Shown: piece by piece, positions 1 through 13,267 of the stretch | How positions within the stretch are numbered: position 1 is the stretch's first letter | Layout: the number at the start of each line of letters is the position of its first letter | Origin: Symbiodinium microadriaticum | Taxonomy: Eukaryota > Sar > Dinophyceae > Suessiales > Symbiodiniaceae | Direction: 5' to 3' | Length of the DNA: 64,000 nucleotides | NCBI GenBank assembly: GCA_001939145.1 | Contig: LSRX01000432.1 | Location: 410,098-474,097, forward strand | Position numbers and translations under genes: made by a program | Notes under the pieces: model-generated | Database searches by the model: none | The model's input: only the letters and a program-made list of their open reading frames with translations | Told to the model about the DNA's origin: nothing

Positions 1-3000
1 GTGGCAGGACACCGTGCACTTCAGCTTCATGTTTCCTGCTGGCTATGGCACGCTCTGTTATTCCAAACCAGGAGATAGAGGACATGAGCAAGATGCAGGC
101 AAAGTGAATCCTTGTGGTTCTGTCGCAGGTTATTCTCATTGTGAGGTCGTCGCGAGGGGCAGTTGTGGCAAACCCGTAACATGCACAGGCATTTCAAGGG
201 TAGGGCCGGCTGAAGGAAGGATGTTTAGAGAGAGGTGTGTCGTTGCAAGGCTGCAGATGATACTGTTTGGGAAACAACCTGAGAAGTACCCTTTCCAAGA
301 AGATCATCGGCAGCCTCTGTTTGAGATTTTCGCGTCGGCGAACATTCGACGCTACTTTCGGTTGTGGGTATAGGATAAGAGTATGTTACGGCTCAACCGG
401 CTTTCTCTCCTTTGAGCTTCAGGATGTCTACGATTTTTCTAGTTCCGCTCGAGGGATTCTATGGTTAATCTGCCAGACCTCTCTTTGACACCCTCTGCAC
501 TGCACTTGTGACTGCGGTCTTAGATGAATTCGGAAATGGGCATGGATATGCTACGCAGGTTGGAGAGGCTGTGGAGCATCTTCTGTCCTTGCAGCAGCAT
601 GACATGGCTCGCACACTCGTTCTGAGCTTGGTCAATCAGCAGATGAAGCAAATCCAGCAGCTGCAGCATCCAGACTTTGCGGCACCTTGTCGAGGCCCAG
701 ATGTATGGCATGACAGATCCCTTGCACTCCCTGGAACTGTCAAGATTGCACTATTTGTTCACTACGTGGCTTGGCAGCATGGCACTGCTTCGTGAATCCG
801 GTAGCATGTGTCTAGTTTGCCTACATTGATGCGCGAAGGATTGCACTGTTGTTGTGAGTGATGGTTTCTTGAAAGAAGCAGCATCGTCTGTCTGCCGACG
901 TATTTGCATCATTCCAGGAAGCATGACAAGACGAATGCGGTCAACAGGCACGGTGTGAGAGAAGTGATCCTAGCCACCTTGTGTCCGCTTGCCGAAGGAG
1001 CTTTGATGGTTTCTTTGCTGTCGTAAACGAATCCACGTGATGACATAGCTTTGCAGCTCAAGCCGTCGCCCTGATGGCAAGAGCAACAGCAGATAGTGAA
1101 CCGGAAGTCCACCTTTGAAGCCAGAAGCTTGGAACCGCAGAGATGCCCTGAAAATATTCGGGCAAAGCGGACTCCGCGGCTATAAGAGCAAAGATTGATG
1201 GAGCCTTGCTTAGCAATGCTTGCAAGGTCCAACAACACCATTGGACGATTTGATGCTTAGACAGTGGCTTGTCTCAATCTGGGTAGTCGTCGCTGCATGG
1301 TCCCGCTACTGACTAGTTGTAACAGATCCTTGCCATGCCGCAGGGAGGTGTGTTACCGTTTGCGTCGTTTCCGCTGCTGTGAGGCTGCAAGATTTGTGCA
1401 CGACTCGGATTGGGTTACACGGGGCCAAGCCCAAGTCTAGCTTAGCCGCTTAGACATTGCTTAGCCTTTGAGCGGTTAAGCTCTCAACGACTCGCTGGCT
1501 CGATGTCGAGACAGGGTTGTTGCCACAGCCACAACAGGGCGGAGCAGCCGTACATAAAATCGAAACAAGCGCAGACTTCAGATTGGAAGCCAGAGGAACG
1601 AATGTCACTTCCTGCTGCGTTTTGCGACTATCTCAGGCGACACGTTGGCATCGCACTGTCGCTTCTGGTTTTTGGACTCGAGCGACACATGGCTGCAGCA
1701 TGCACGTAGGTATCAGCGCAAAGGCATATCGCCAGAATGGCGAGGGCAACACGGACCATGCCCGAAGCTACTCAGGTGCCGCAACTGGCAATGCAGATGA
1801 CTTCGAGGCCGAGGATATGCACAGAGACTGGGTTCAACATAGAGCAGATGAGCATTGTGCTTATGTCAGTCGAATACGATCTCATTTCTGGGTTGGCAGG
1901 TGCGTATGTTTCCGGTGCGTGGTCTAAGCTTGTTGGGATCGAAGGTCGCACACCGTGAACTCTAGAAAGTTGTACTGAGTCCAGAGTCTGTGACGATTCG
2001 AGGCGAGTGCTTATCCTTGATCCAAAGAACGGCCGGTCTCAAGGACAGGCTCGGAATCAGGACTGTGCCCTCCCAGCAAGAGGTGTGCTCTTGTTTTGCT
2101 TGTCGACGAAATCTGGTCCAGATGGTATTGGCTTTCCGTGAGGCGCATCAAGAAGGCACGCTTTTTCAAAAAGCGCTGGTGGTTTCGATTGGTTCAGGCC
2201 TCAGAATGTATATTTCAGATTGGAGGCCGGTTATTCGCAGCAGGGAATCCACAGAAGCCCTTCATCTGAGAACCCGAGAAGTACACCGTCACTGCACAAG
2301 AGCTCAAGGACCTTCGAACGGTTTTCGCGCCGTGATGATGCATAGCGCTAGCTCAACATTCGTTGCCCTCTGGAGGACATGGGTGTTCCAGCAGAGATGG
2401 TGTCTCCCGGCCGCAGCCAGTACCCTGCAACTTGAAGCCACAGACCGTGCACGTATGTCTCGTGCCATACCTTAAAGGGTGTCCTTTCGCTCAACAGGCG
2501 CGGCTACGATGGAAAGATGCCATCGGAGGCAGGCTGAATCATTGAGACAACGAGCTCAAAATGCTAGTGACCAAACTGCCGGTACTCGGATAGCTCTTCT
2601 CAGCGTTCAGTTGCAGGCAGCCTCGTTTTCGTTCCGGCGTGACATCACCGACATCCACCACTAATGACATTGTGTTGGGCGCAGGTCCTTGAAGCGCTGC
2701 AGCTTTTGAAGGAGCCGCCCTCTCAGAGGGCGGGTCAACTTCGTGTGCTGGGATGCACTCGTTCTGACAAACATCCTACTTGTAGTGACGCTGGCAGGTA
2801 TGGGAATGCCGCCAGTCTGCATTCCACCGTTAGCAATTGGATGGTGTGCATGCACACCTCTCCGGGGAAGCCACCAAACCTCGGCGGGCAGCTCAAGATC
2901 GACGATGTCATATCGATACCGATACCCGTTTGCATGAGAAGTCCTGAGGTGCAGCTATGTCTGAGCTTTGGAGCAACCTCTTCAGAATGTCTCCAAGAAA

Positions 3001-3200
3001 CGTCGACGAATTGCTTCAGCACGATCATCACGGGTGCGTGCCAAAGGCGCAGACTCTGACTGTTTGTCTTCTTTCAATCCGGAGTGGGGTGTTTGCTTTG
3101 CTATGCTACTAGGTCATAGCGATTGCTGCAGCTCATGTGCGACTCTGGCGTGATCTTGCCAGCGGAAATCTTCCCAGTCAGGGAGCAAGTTTAGAGGGTG
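1..3200. other. Stretch with no identifiable gene; a few exon-like frames
   Basis: No frame here carries a domain I recognise. Short plus-strand frames look exon-like, for example about 2955-3040 (SELWSNLFRMSPRN...) and 2664-2860, but neither can be joined into a gene with confidence. This is what intron-rich dinoflagellate DNA looks like: short exons in long non-coding sequence. I see no long repeat, RNA gene or mobile element. Confidence 0.4.
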
Positions 3201-3290
3201 CTCAGCTCAGTGCGTGGTGCTGAAAAACAAGTTGAAACACGTAGTAGTGCGAGATTCTTTGTCGATTCTGGTGGCGATCTTGACTCCGCA

Positions 3291-3850
3291 GGTGACTCGG
3301 ACCCCTGGTATCTCGTCATGGAGGACGACGTGGTCTTTTGCCCTGGCTGGCATGAGCGTATGCAGCGAGAACTCCCCATGGCTCCAGCTGACGCCGAGGA
3401 AAGCTCAGCTCCAACCCAAAGCGAGCCCAGAGCTCTCAGAGATTCTCAGAGTCTTCTGACAGGTGATCAAGCTCTTCTTTTTCGGGCACTGGCGTGAGGA
3501 AGACCAGGCGCAAGCCATCTCTTAGTCTGTTTTTGGAAGGCTGGACTTCGGGCGTTGCTTGCAGGTGGGCAACAGCTCCTTGCCAGGGCCCTTTCTGGAG
3601 GCCAAGGATCCGTTGCGTGGCTGGGACCTGGTGACGTCGGCCTTGTACGAGCTTCTGCACGGCGCATCGCGGTGGCACAGAGCGCAGGCATGAAAATGCT
3701 GTTTGCTCTGTGTTTGCATGTGAGCTCGAGGCTGGTTGGTCCAAAGTTCCGGCAGCAGGATTTTATGCCGGAACGCAGGCATACCTCATCCGCCCATCTG
3801 GCGCTCGAAAGCTGCTGGAATTTCGGACCACAACAGTAGGACAAAAAGTA
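3291..3850 (+). CDS. Glycosyltransferase family 25-like protein, partial multi-exon gene
   Basis: At least three exon blocks on + fit one gene. The first starts after a CTCCGCAG acceptor at 3290 and reads DSDPWYLVMEDDVVFCPGW, which holds the EDDV acidic motif that binds the metal/nucleotide-sugar in GT25-type (LPS/collagen galactosyltransferase-like) enzymes. The second starts after GCTTGCAG at 3564 and reads VGNSSLPGPFLEAKDPLRGW. The third, about 3750-3840, reads FYAGTQAYLIRPSGARKLLE, matching the family's G-T-x-A-Y-[LV]-I-x-x-x-G-A-x-K-L-L segment that follows the catalytic region. Order and spacing of the motifs agree with the family. The N-terminal exons before 3291 and the last exon (perhaps reading FQDIDMTMMS near 3925-3955) are uncertain. 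The predicted role is transfer of a hexose to a glycan or protein, probably in the secretory pathway. The family call rests on motifs only. Confidence 0.6.
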
Positions 3851-4699
3851 TGCTTGAACTTGCTGCGGTTGATTGGGGACATGGGGCTACGCACCCGGAG
3901 CCAAGGAGAATATCCGTGGCAAGCCTTTCCAGGACATCGACATGACAATGATGAGTAGCGAGTCTGCGCGGCAAGAAGCATAACTAGGCATTAGAGCATT
4001 GGCATTAGAGTCATCCGTAGTGGCTGTCCGAACGAGGTGAAAAACTATGTGTGGCGCAGGGTGTTGGTGAGAGATCGACCCGACGACCCGAAGCCAGTGA
4101 GCCTCTTGCAGACAGTCCCAACATGCAATGCTGAGCCGCCGAAAGATCAGTTCCGATGAATGTCGGAACCTGTCCGAGCTCGAAGAAATCTGCCGCAAGA
4201 GTCGCCGCAATCTGGTAAGTCCACGGAGCATTCCACTTATGTACAACAGCCGTGTTACAGTCGCCGGCATCTGCGGCAACTTTCGCTCCTTGCTGCTGGA
4301 AGATGTAGTTTCACATGCTGTGAGTTGGGCAGGGAATCCTGTGGATTACAAGAAGCTGCAGCATGGCTCATACCCTGCCTTGTGCTTTAGCCGGCACTGC
4401 CCGGCTCTTTGTCTTCATCTTTTGGCAGGCTGCTGTCACTGCCACCTTCACAAGCAGTCTCGTTTGCACTGCAGCTCCTGGATATGCCGCACACCTAAGT
4501 ACCAAACTTGTGCTTTCCACGGATGGCATGACTAGCTAAGCAGTCCAAAATCCGTTCACAACTCAGGTTCGATGTCATTCAGCACCGAGCTCTTCTCTGC
4601 CAGATGCTCTTGAAACAACTTCAGTCCTGGTTGACGCCTGGGGAGGCGCTGGCGTTCACAGAGTACAAGACTGATCCTGTTATATCCTGCTGTCCTGTC

Positions 4700-6480
4700 C
4701 ATTGGCGCGCGAGGAAGAGCGCTTGCGAGTACTGTTGGCATCGCTGCAACTTCTGGGTGAAGTTAGTGAGACGATGCGGCCACATTTTCTGAAACTCCTC
4801 AGGACGAAGAGTGCACAGGGGCACAGGCTGCTCTGATGGTGAACATGTGGCATCCCCTTGCAGGAAACCGGAACTCATCGTCGAAAGCCTGCTCATGAAT
4901 GCGTCGTTCTCTTACTTTCGTGGTCGGCAAGTGCAGGACAAGACACTGCTTGCCAGATTCTCAGGCGCGTCGACCTGCTGAAGAAATTCCTCGAAGATTT
5001 TCCAGAGCCAGGCACCTACAAAGGATGCGCCGAGTGCAGACCTTGCCCGTGTCGTAGCGTACCATAGCAGGCATAGCGGAAGCAAAGGTACCGGCACGAC
5101 GAACTCATTCTGCGGTACGCACGGAAAGCTTTGGCGCTGCAGTCTTCTCAGACTCCGGCTGCTTGACTGCATCTGGTGAGTGATTCGTTACGTTTGCTCA
5201 AGCTTCAGTAGGCCGTGTCAGCTTCTGTGACCGTCAACCCAACGAGACTCATCAACAAGAAACAGGAACCATTATGCTTGGCAGGTCCTTTGCAGCTGAC
5301 GTGTGCCATGCCACCGAAACTGGCTTGCAAAGTCTGAGGTTCTGACAGAAGACGCAGTCGAGGTGGCGGTCGCCTTCAGCGTGGCATGATGGGAAGCCAC
5401 AGAGAATACAGAGTGCTGGACAGGAAGACGAGAACGACGCGGAGACAAGGCACAATGTTCAGCGCACAGACGGCGGTCTCTTAGGGAGTGGATGGTGAAG
5501 TGTGCAACGCATGGCTAGTGCAGTACTTGCAAAGAGCATGCCAATTGCCAGATTGGAAGCTGCTGCTTCCCCTGGTCACAGAGCACATCAGGCAAAACGC
5601 AGCACGAGTGTTTGTGTTTGATTGGTTTCTCGTCGTTTGCATTGCGCAGCTCAGAAAAGTGCTTGAACCATTGTTGGAGGCTGAGGATGAAGGCCTTGGC
5701 GGTCCATGGTGCCTCACTGGTTCCTCTCGGAAGGCCGGTAAGGAGGAAGCCACGAGTGAGCCTATAGAGACTGTGCGAACAGGACTTGGAAATTCGAAGG
5801 AGGCATCACTTCGAAGAGGCTCAGGGGCCTCTGCTCCGTGCCTGCTGGCCCCGGTGCAGATGTCCCGCTCCTCTCAGGCACCCAACAGTGGTCTGACAGA
5901 ACGGATCCTCGAGCCGCTCGGCTTGCGCTTGCGGGGGACCATGTCTGCGGGAACCAACTCCGGCAGGCTGTGCTCCGACAGCCCCGACAACGCTGCAGCA
6001 TGCTTCGCTCTTACACTCAAACGCACCCTAACGCTCCATGCACCAAGAAGCTGATTTCGCAGATTACTTCTGGCTGCGCAAAGGTTTCCACATTTGTGAC
6101 GAGCTTTCCCTTCGACTGTATGCATTGCACTCGGTTTTTTGCAGTTGCCCAGGGCAAGTGAGTTGCGAGGTAAGATGTTGCATTGACTCAGAAAGGACCT
6201 TACGCCAAAGTCCGGTCCAGGGAAGACGCTGGCCACTGCAACACCGTGGCAGCTTGGGTCCTGTTTGCCAATTTCCGACTCGCTTTAGGAGCGAACTTTG
6301 TTTCTGCCACGAGGCCTGGCACCCCTCTAACATCTGTCCGGCTCCTGACGTGAGCGAGCTCGGGTTGCACATCCTGGGCATAAACGGAAAGAAACATCCA
6401 GCGCCAGCTTCTTCATTGGGTTCCGTGAAGGTTTTTGATTCGACGATTGCTGAGCTATCTCCAAGGAAAGCCTTGGACTA
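4700..6480 (+). CDS. Unidentified multi-exon gene, helical exons
   Basis: Several plus-strand blocks look coding. About 4704-4833 reads LAREEERLRVLLASLQLLGE. A block after the TTGCAG acceptor at 4861 reads KPELIVESLLMNASFSYF and ends before GCGCG at about 4960. From 5484, after CTCTTAG, a frame of about 85 codons reads VCNAWLVQYLQRACQLPDWK, followed by a Leu-rich helix (QLRKVLEPLLEAEDEG). The predicted product would be largely alpha-helical, possibly HEAT-like, but I recognise no family signature. The exons may belong to more than one gene. Confidence 0.35.
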
Positions 6481-6499
6481 AGAGTTTGCTACATCAAGG

Positions 6500-8190
6500 C
6501 AGCGATATGGCAATGCACCATGCTTGCCAGCATATCAGGTTTGCAGGTGCCGGGGCAGAGGCGCGATGAATTGTCCAAGAGTGGTGCTACTTGCTGAAGC
6601 ATTCTGGATCAGCTGGATCGCGAAGATTCGAGAAGCGCAGAACAGGGGTTGAATGTTTCGAAGACGCGCAAGAACGATCCTGAATGCTGTGAAGAGGTTC
6701 AGCTGAAGCTCGAGAGAAGTCTGAAGAATCTCGACTTCATACCACGTCTGTGGCATGCCTGAAACTCAGCTTGGCTGTGTATCAGCCAACATCGGCCACG
6801 GATTTGGCAACGCGTTTGCACATGGCATTCCAGCTTAGCTCTGAGGAGCTCCAGCCGGACAACAAAACAAGCTGTTTGCAATGACGCAATCGGAGTAGCG
6901 ACCTTGCTCAGGTCAGCGGTCGCAAGGCCTCACGGGAGAAACCTTGTTGCATCGACATGTCTGTGTGCTTCTTGTGCTATGCACCGACGAGCCGCTTGAT
7001 GGCTCGGTTTTTGAGGGGACAGACTCTACACGTTGATTCATCCAACGCAGTGTACAGTGCTCAAGACCGCAGATTGCTTTGTTCGCAAGCGATGGCGGAC
7101 ATAGATTGGAGCCTTGGCGAGTTAATCTGCATGCATTTGTTGGCTCGAATCGCCCTGGCTGTGCGGCTGGGTATTGAACTTGCTGCTTGCTGGCGCCTTG
7201 CTGTTCTAAGGGATGGTGACTATTTCGACCTGCCAAAGGACAAGTTTAATGCGATGACAGCAGGCCAGCGACTGGATCATTTCGCGAAGAGGATAGTGAA
7301 GCATGGGAGACTCGGATGCAAAGGATCAGATGAGGAGAAGTGACGCTTGTCTTCGGACGGACTGATCCACCGCATTCCCTTGTGTCAAGCTCTTTCCAAA
7401 CCTAATAGACGCACAACAACCCTTAGCAAGCCGAAATTAATGACCAGTCATCTTCAGCTGAGCAAGCTTCTGCGGTGAGAAGCACTAACCGAGGATGGAA
7501 CGACCTTCACTTGTCTACAGGCTCGACATACAAATCGGGCGAACGTTTGTGTCGACGCGGAAGCAGGTCACATCCGCCTTGGAAGCCACTCACGCATTGC
7601 TGATGCTGCTGGTTGACAGTGCATACTACTAGCCGTGGTGCCATACGCAAAACAAACTCGAGAGTTCGGTGAGAACTTGCAATCGGTGGAAGCTAAGGCG
7701 AAACCCACACCCCTCAAGTCAAAGTGGTCCATGGCCAATGTACAAAAATGTTCAAAAGAACCCTTTGTTGGGAAGTGCGTTCATGCAAGGGCAAAGAACC
7801 CAACGGTGCACTCTGCTCGCACCGTGTAGCAAGCGTGTCACAGATCAGACCGTTGCCTGTAGACCGTGACCAAACACAAACGCACACACACACACACACA
7901 GAGAGACTGACAAGAGCAGTGCAAACCGGCAACAAGGACCCTGCACTGCAACTTCGCTCCAAACAGCAGAAATCTTCAGTAACAGTGCTGCCTGTGGTAC
8001 GGCGTCCTGCCTGTGGTACGGCGGGCTGCAAACAGAACAGACGTTTGCGACAGGTTTCACATAACAATGCTCCTGGCGAACTACGGCGGCAACGTTGCAG
8101 CAAAGACTAGTTGAGCCTGCTCGCCTTGCGAACAGGACCATGCCTCGTTTCCGGCTGCACAACCAAGGGTATTTCATCCTGATTGCATTG
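6500..8190. other. Mostly non-coding; one exon-like frame near 7200-7340
   Basis: The only coding-like stretch is at about 7200-7342 on +, reading YFDLPKDKFNAMTAGQRLDH and ending in a TGA at 7340. It could be a terminal exon. The rest shows no domain, with a short (CA)n at 7883-7900. Confidence 0.3.
7883..7900. repeat. (CA)n microsatellite
   Basis: A short CA dinucleotide run flanked by AACACAAAC and GAGAGAC. It also opens artefactual frames on both strands. Confidence 0.9.
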
Positions 8191-8289
8191 ATGCCAAGGC
8201 TTCCGCAAACCAGTCAAGGGCAAGGGTATGGGGAGACCACCATCTTACTGCTCCCGTTTCTCCGATGCTGCATATGCTGGCAAGGCCGT

Positions 8290-8790
8290 CCGATCTGCCT
8301 ACTTATGACTACTCCGTCCTCCTCTTCGCGAAGCTGCTGGTGAAGCCCTCTGAGCAGTATCAATCGATCGCATCGAGGCTGCACGAAATCATCCAAGCAA
8401 ATAACTGCCGACCAGGTTTGGCAGCACCTGGCTGAAGCTTTTGGGTGCCGACAGGGGCCGTTGAGTGGGATGACCTTTCCAAACAATTGGATGCAACCTG
8501 GATTGATCTTACCAGCAATGATGTTGTTGATTGTGCGCATACCAGAAACTGGCGGACACGCCCGACGATTTGAAGACGAGGTATCGTCTCTCCAAGGGTA
8601 CGTTGAAGTACTCATGCTTGCCTCAGCTGGGTGGAACCAAAAGAAACGTTGCTCGTCGCCTCGCATGTTGCGAACGCTTTGGTAGGTGCACTTGCCATTT
8701 GCAAGGCGTGCCTGACAGAGGGCAGCTCCGCTACAGCTGAGGTCGTAGACAACGTGGTTCACTGGCTCTTCTTCATCACCGGTTGGGGCT
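8290..8790 (+). CDS. Unidentified exon cluster
   Basis: Three consecutive plus-strand blocks look like exons. About 8297-8410 reads DYSVLLFAKLLVKPSEQYQS and continues IASRLHEIIQANN. About 8458-8560 reads VEWDDLSKQLDATWIDLTSN. About 8545-8680 reads LADTPDDLKTRYRLSKGTLK. Amino-acid composition is protein-like, with acidic/basic alternation and few stops, but I see no family motif. A long frame on the opposite strand (8882-8214) is best treated as a shadow. Confidence 0.3.
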
Positions 8791-8949
8791 TCCTGCTTTG
8801 TCCCTGGTACAGTTTCTACTGCATCAGAGCAACTGGGCGAAACTCCCAGCCTTGCGTCTACCCTCTGACTGCGCAAGCGCATTCTTCAGGCTTCACGCGT
8901 GAAGCATGCTTGCACGGTTAATTTCTGCATGTAGGCACTTTTCTTCTGC

Positions 8950-10250
8950 GATGAAGCCTGGCGGCAACTTCGGAGTGTAAGCATGTCTGCCAAAAACTGT
9001 ACGACACTCACCACGTCCCGAACTGATGGCTTTGAGACGGTGATCGGCAGCGACATAGGAATGTAGAGAAGGTGTCAGGATGATTTGACTTGGTCTGAGG
9101 TGTATCTTTTTGTCTTCGCCTGCAACTTACAGAATTGGGTGTTGACAGTCGCAGAGCAACAGAAGAAGTCCCAGATGACACGATTGTTCGCCCCGCATGC
9201 GAATCCAGGACAGAACGCAGTTCTATGCTGGCACTGCTCATGCTTACGGGAGCTTTGCATGCAGCCGCGTTCGCATGCATTTTTGTTTGTTACGATGATG
9301 GCTCGGTGCATGTCTGTCGAAGGAGTATGATTTTCGCTGCATGCTTTCCATTGGACACTGGCAGTTTTGCAGGAATGCAGTCTTCACCTCAGGCCTGAGG
9401 GCAGAGGAATCACGAACATGACATGGTGTAATGGTGCTTTGCTAAGGCTGGGATTGATTATGCAATGGTTCTTCTCAGGCTCTCCGCAGCCTCAAAGCAC
9501 CCTCAAACCTATCGTAGCCGACGGTGAACGCATGGAGTAGGCACATGTAGGCACGAGATTGCGATTCACACTCCGTCAGGGATTGGAAAGATTGGACCTT
9601 GGTTTCAGCAACGCGGCATGTGAAGACATGCAAAGTACCGGCATTTGCAAGGCTGCGGCGGTGTTGGTCTTGCCGTGCCGTCTCTGGACCGTAAGGTACG
9701 TGAACGGACCTTTCATGCTGCAGCCGCATCCCTAGTCAGCTTCCACCCGGGGCCTCTTGGAGTCTCTCGCGTCAGTCATCGAGCCATGTCGATCTAAATG
9801 GAAGGTCAAGATGGCTGCGCGGAAGCAAATGGCTCCGAACGTTGTTGATCGAGTCGGAAGATAAAATGAGCCCTGGCAGAGCGAACGCATGTCAGAGGCA
9901 AGCTCCTGTCCGAGCAGATACTTGTATATAGATCCTCACTTGAAGACTTGCTTGCTCCAGTTTCTGAAATTCATGCGTGGGGCTGGGAACTTCAGGATGT
10001 GTGTTTGAAGACATCGGAGCTCTCCTCCTCCCCACCCGCAACAACTCAACAAAAGATGACAGTGCTTCTGCTTTCCGCAAAATTTGCTTAGAAACAAATC
10101 TGACGCTCGCGAGAAGCGCAGCCTGTGCATCCAGCATGTAAAGATTATGAGTTAGTTTGAGCAGAAGATGTGCCCTTCGAGAGTGGGATAGACAGAGCGG
10201 CCGTCCTTCTTTCGCACAGCCAGACTTACGCTTGAAGGAGGAGGGAGTGG
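8950..10250. other. No identifiable feature
   Basis: Only short open frames without domain signatures or clear splice-bounded exons occur on either strand. Nothing repetitive is visible beyond scattered short purine runs. Confidence 0.4.
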
Positions 10251-10589
10251 AGAAGACATGGCTCAGCAAGGATGCCAGGCGTGTCTTTCTGCGCACTTCC
10301 ACTTCAACCCAGGGACTCTGCTGACATTGGCAAAAACCCACAAAGACTTTTCGGGTTGGCAGATTCTCGCCCATTGGTATTATGACAAAACGGAATCTGT
10401 CGCAGATAAAGCTTCAGAAGGAAGCTTTCCCTTTGTTCCGTCGTTTACCCGTTCACGTAGGAGAGAAAGTCGCAAGCGGGCAAGCGGGGCCTTGGATCCT
10501 CAAGGCACTTTGCTGATGCCTTCGAGCAACATCAAGAACAGCACTGTGAAAGCAGATGTTGTCCTCTTAGGACACCTACGTGGTTTGGT

Positions 10590-11380
10590 ACATGCCTTGC
10601 CCACTTTGCAGCTTTTGTCGAGTACTTCGCTCCCATTGCGTTGATGGTGCCGTCCACGGCCGAACCATGTCTGCAGACAAGGCTTTTGAGCCTGCTACTC
10701 AGATTTTGACTCGAATGTCTCGCTTGGCAAGCCCTGAGGCCATTTGGCTGGGCTTGATTGGTTTGACCGTGGCTTGCCTGCACATCGGCACAGCATGATG
10801 CTTCGATGTGGTGAACCAGTCAGAGTCCAGCACAGGCTATGCATGTTTACATATTGCTGACACCGGCACCTTTCGACGTGTACTCGTGGAATTTATGTTT
10901 CTGCCGCGGGCTTATGTAAGCGAATGCAGCTTGTCGGTTCCTCGATCACTTGCAAGTTGCTGTCAACGCTTTGACATTTGATGGCACTTGCCTTCTGCGC
11001 TGTGTGGTACGTCGCTGTTGGGCGTTAGGCCTGAGCGGCATCTATTTGTTTTACATCGGAAACTTTGGCTTCGACTGGGCGCCACTTTGCACGAAGCTAA
11101 TTGCGTAGCCTTGCACTGTGCTCTACACCCGTAAAGAATGCCACGTTGCGAGGAGTTGGACAACCATGAATGTTGGGCTACGGCTCTGGTTTCTGGCAGA
11201 GTTTCTACTCTGATACTGAGTGACAGATTTTCAGCGCCACTCAACCACACACTGATTTCAAGCACCGTGTCAGGTTCTGTTTGTGCTGGTATGGGCAGTT
11301 TTTTCCCGACGATGTGGGGTATTACCTCAGCCACCGATATTGGGCCGGCAACTGGGTTCTCGGCTTGCAAGTATCTTTGA
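10590..11380 (+). CDS. Unidentified exon cluster, partly hydrophobic
   Basis: Plus-strand blocks look like exons. About 10598-10680 reads HFAAFVEYFAPIALMVPSTA. About 10990-11120 reads LRPERHLFVLHRKLWLRLGA in one frame. About 11250-11380 reads WYGQFFPDDVGYYLSHRYW and then a hydrophobic stretch. Aromatic, hydrophobic content suggests a membrane or lipid-associated protein, but no family motif is clear and exon joins were not resolved. Confidence 0.25.
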
Positions 11381-12655
11381 GTCGAAAGTCTGTATTCTGG
11401 TGTTCATAATGTTAAGGTATGCCCTCTAGCTGATTGGGGCTGTGATTGGGCGAGGAATTGTTCCTCCTTGACCTCCAAGTGATACAAATAGGGACAAACA
11501 ATTCAGTAAAAGCAGGGCCTGGAACTTGGTTCAGACTGAACCGTTCGGCCGGGATCCTGGATCCGGCCGGTTGGGCAACACGCGGGGGAGTCCACGGTTT
11601 CGGACGACTTCCTCGCTTGGATGTGTTATGGGCATCATGCAGGGCTTTTGCAGAAGGTCAAGTTTGGAACCGTCAGCGGTTCGGTTTTTTTGCGGTTCCT
11701 AGCCGATTCGGTTCTTGTGCGCTTGCACGGTTCGGTTCCTATGGTTCCGATTTCCCGGTTCGGTTCCCCGGCCTTCCTGTTCAGTGTCTTCATCCAGAGG
11801 TAGCGACATGGTGAGTTCAGATTTCGTGTGGCAAACCTCAAAGCTCTAGACGTGGAATCAGCAGCTGGTCGAGGGTCGAAGGGATCGGATAGTGGCTCCA
11901 ACCGGAAGAGACTGTTGGTCACAAGGTATGCGTCTCATCGAGACGGAAGTTCGTATGTTTTTGCACACTGGCTACCAGAGAGTCTGACGCGTGACCCACC
12001 GACTCAGATCGCACGCTGATGGAAGAAATGAGGTGCAAACACATTTCATGGTCAGAAAGACTCAGACCGTGAAGGAAAAGCTGGACAAAGTGGATCCGCC
12101 ACTTGCCGTGCATTGTTATTTGAAGCCTTTTTGGATGTCGGCAGTACCCCCCCAGCCGATGTCCTTTGCTTACGTCGACAGATGTCGACAGTGTATTGAG
12201 TCGAGGGGCGGAATTTTGACTATGCAGTCAATGTCTCGGTGTGTGCGTTCTATCATATTCATGTCAATGTGTTTCTCGTTATAGCTTGTTCGATGGCTGA
12301 AACTCGTGTCAAGCGACGGTTTCTTGACTTTTCCTGAGTGTCCCGAAGACCTAGAGGAACCCGCGAATCGGACGGGCGATTAAGCCGGTTTTCGGTTTTG
12401 TTGTCTTAGGTGCTTAAACTTAACCGGTGTTGGGCTTTGATTGGGGCCGCGAAGCTTAATTTCGGCTTTAACGCCCAGATTCAAACTGATTTAGACAGGG
12501 CTGGGATTTATGCCGGCTTGAGAGGGGGAGGGAAGAAAGTAAGCAAGCAAGAGAGAGAGGGAGGCGGGGAGGGGGCACGCGCGCTCTCCCTTGACTGTGC
12601 TGAAGAAGAGAGAGAGTCTGGCCCATACCGCTGGGGAAAGGAAAGAGAGAGAGAT

Positions 12656-12674
12656 TTAGCGATTTTGGCTCAAG
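12656..12674 (+). other. Spliced-leader-like relic 1
   Basis: The 13 bases ATTTTGGCTCAAG at 12662-12674 match the 3' end of the dinoflagellate spliced leader exactly. With upstream TTAGCG the 19-base stretch differs from the leader at two positions. It is not an SL RNA gene: the bases that follow (GGCCCAGG) are not the GT donor expected there. Such relics are known where trans-spliced mRNAs were reverse-transcribed and reinserted. It sits just after the purine-rich motif AGAGAGAGATTTAGC (12646-12660), which recurs before relic 2. Confidence 0.65.
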
Positions 12675-12740
12675 GGCCCAGGGGGATACGCCAAGACCTC
12701 CTCTGACCCTGGCCCTGCCGGGAACCCCTGCCCTTGTGGC

Positions 12741-13267
12741 TTGTTCGGCTGTCCCCCGAACTTGCCTGGCAGGGGCCCTAGAAGGTGGGCCAGCGGTAGG
12801 GGGGGGGCAGCATGCTACCACACGGCGGACCACGGGGAGAGACTGCAGAGCATCGAAGACCTGCCGATGGAGAACCTCGCGCAGACGCTGACCCTGCACC
12901 TCCCTCTAACGTGCGACCGAACGCAGACGGGTCCGTACCTGACCACTGGGTGAGGGACATGATGGACGGCATGACTGAGCAAATGGCAAGGACACCACGA
13001 ATGAGAAGGGCACACACACGGTGGACGAGACCGACGAGCACACCTAAAATGGGAACAAGCCCCACGGAGGAACCTCTTCCAATGAAAGACCAGGTCTCAA
13101 GGACTCGCAAGCCCGGACAATGGAGACAGGACTTGCCCGCGATCTTTGGTGGGACCAGGCAAACCAGAAGACAACAGGGCAAGGGCACTACCAGGAGCAC
13201 GAGCACACAAGTGAGGGGCAGCGACGCGGCAAGTGATGGCTCGGAAGTTTTGTTGCAAGCAGTGTAG
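12741..13267 (+). other. Open frames downstream of relic 1, unidentified
   Basis: Two overlapping plus-strand frames follow the leader-like relic. The longer, 12812-13267, has no early stop and is rich in Arg, Pro and Thr, reading HWVRDMMDGMTEQMARTPRM in the middle. I recognise no domain. It may be the decayed coding part of a retroposed transcript, or chance openness in GC-rich DNA. Confidence 0.25.

Noticed and set aside
8214..8882. Minus-strand 222-codon frame
   Set aside because: Plus-strand blocks over the same DNA look more protein-like and agree with the direction of neighbouring genes.
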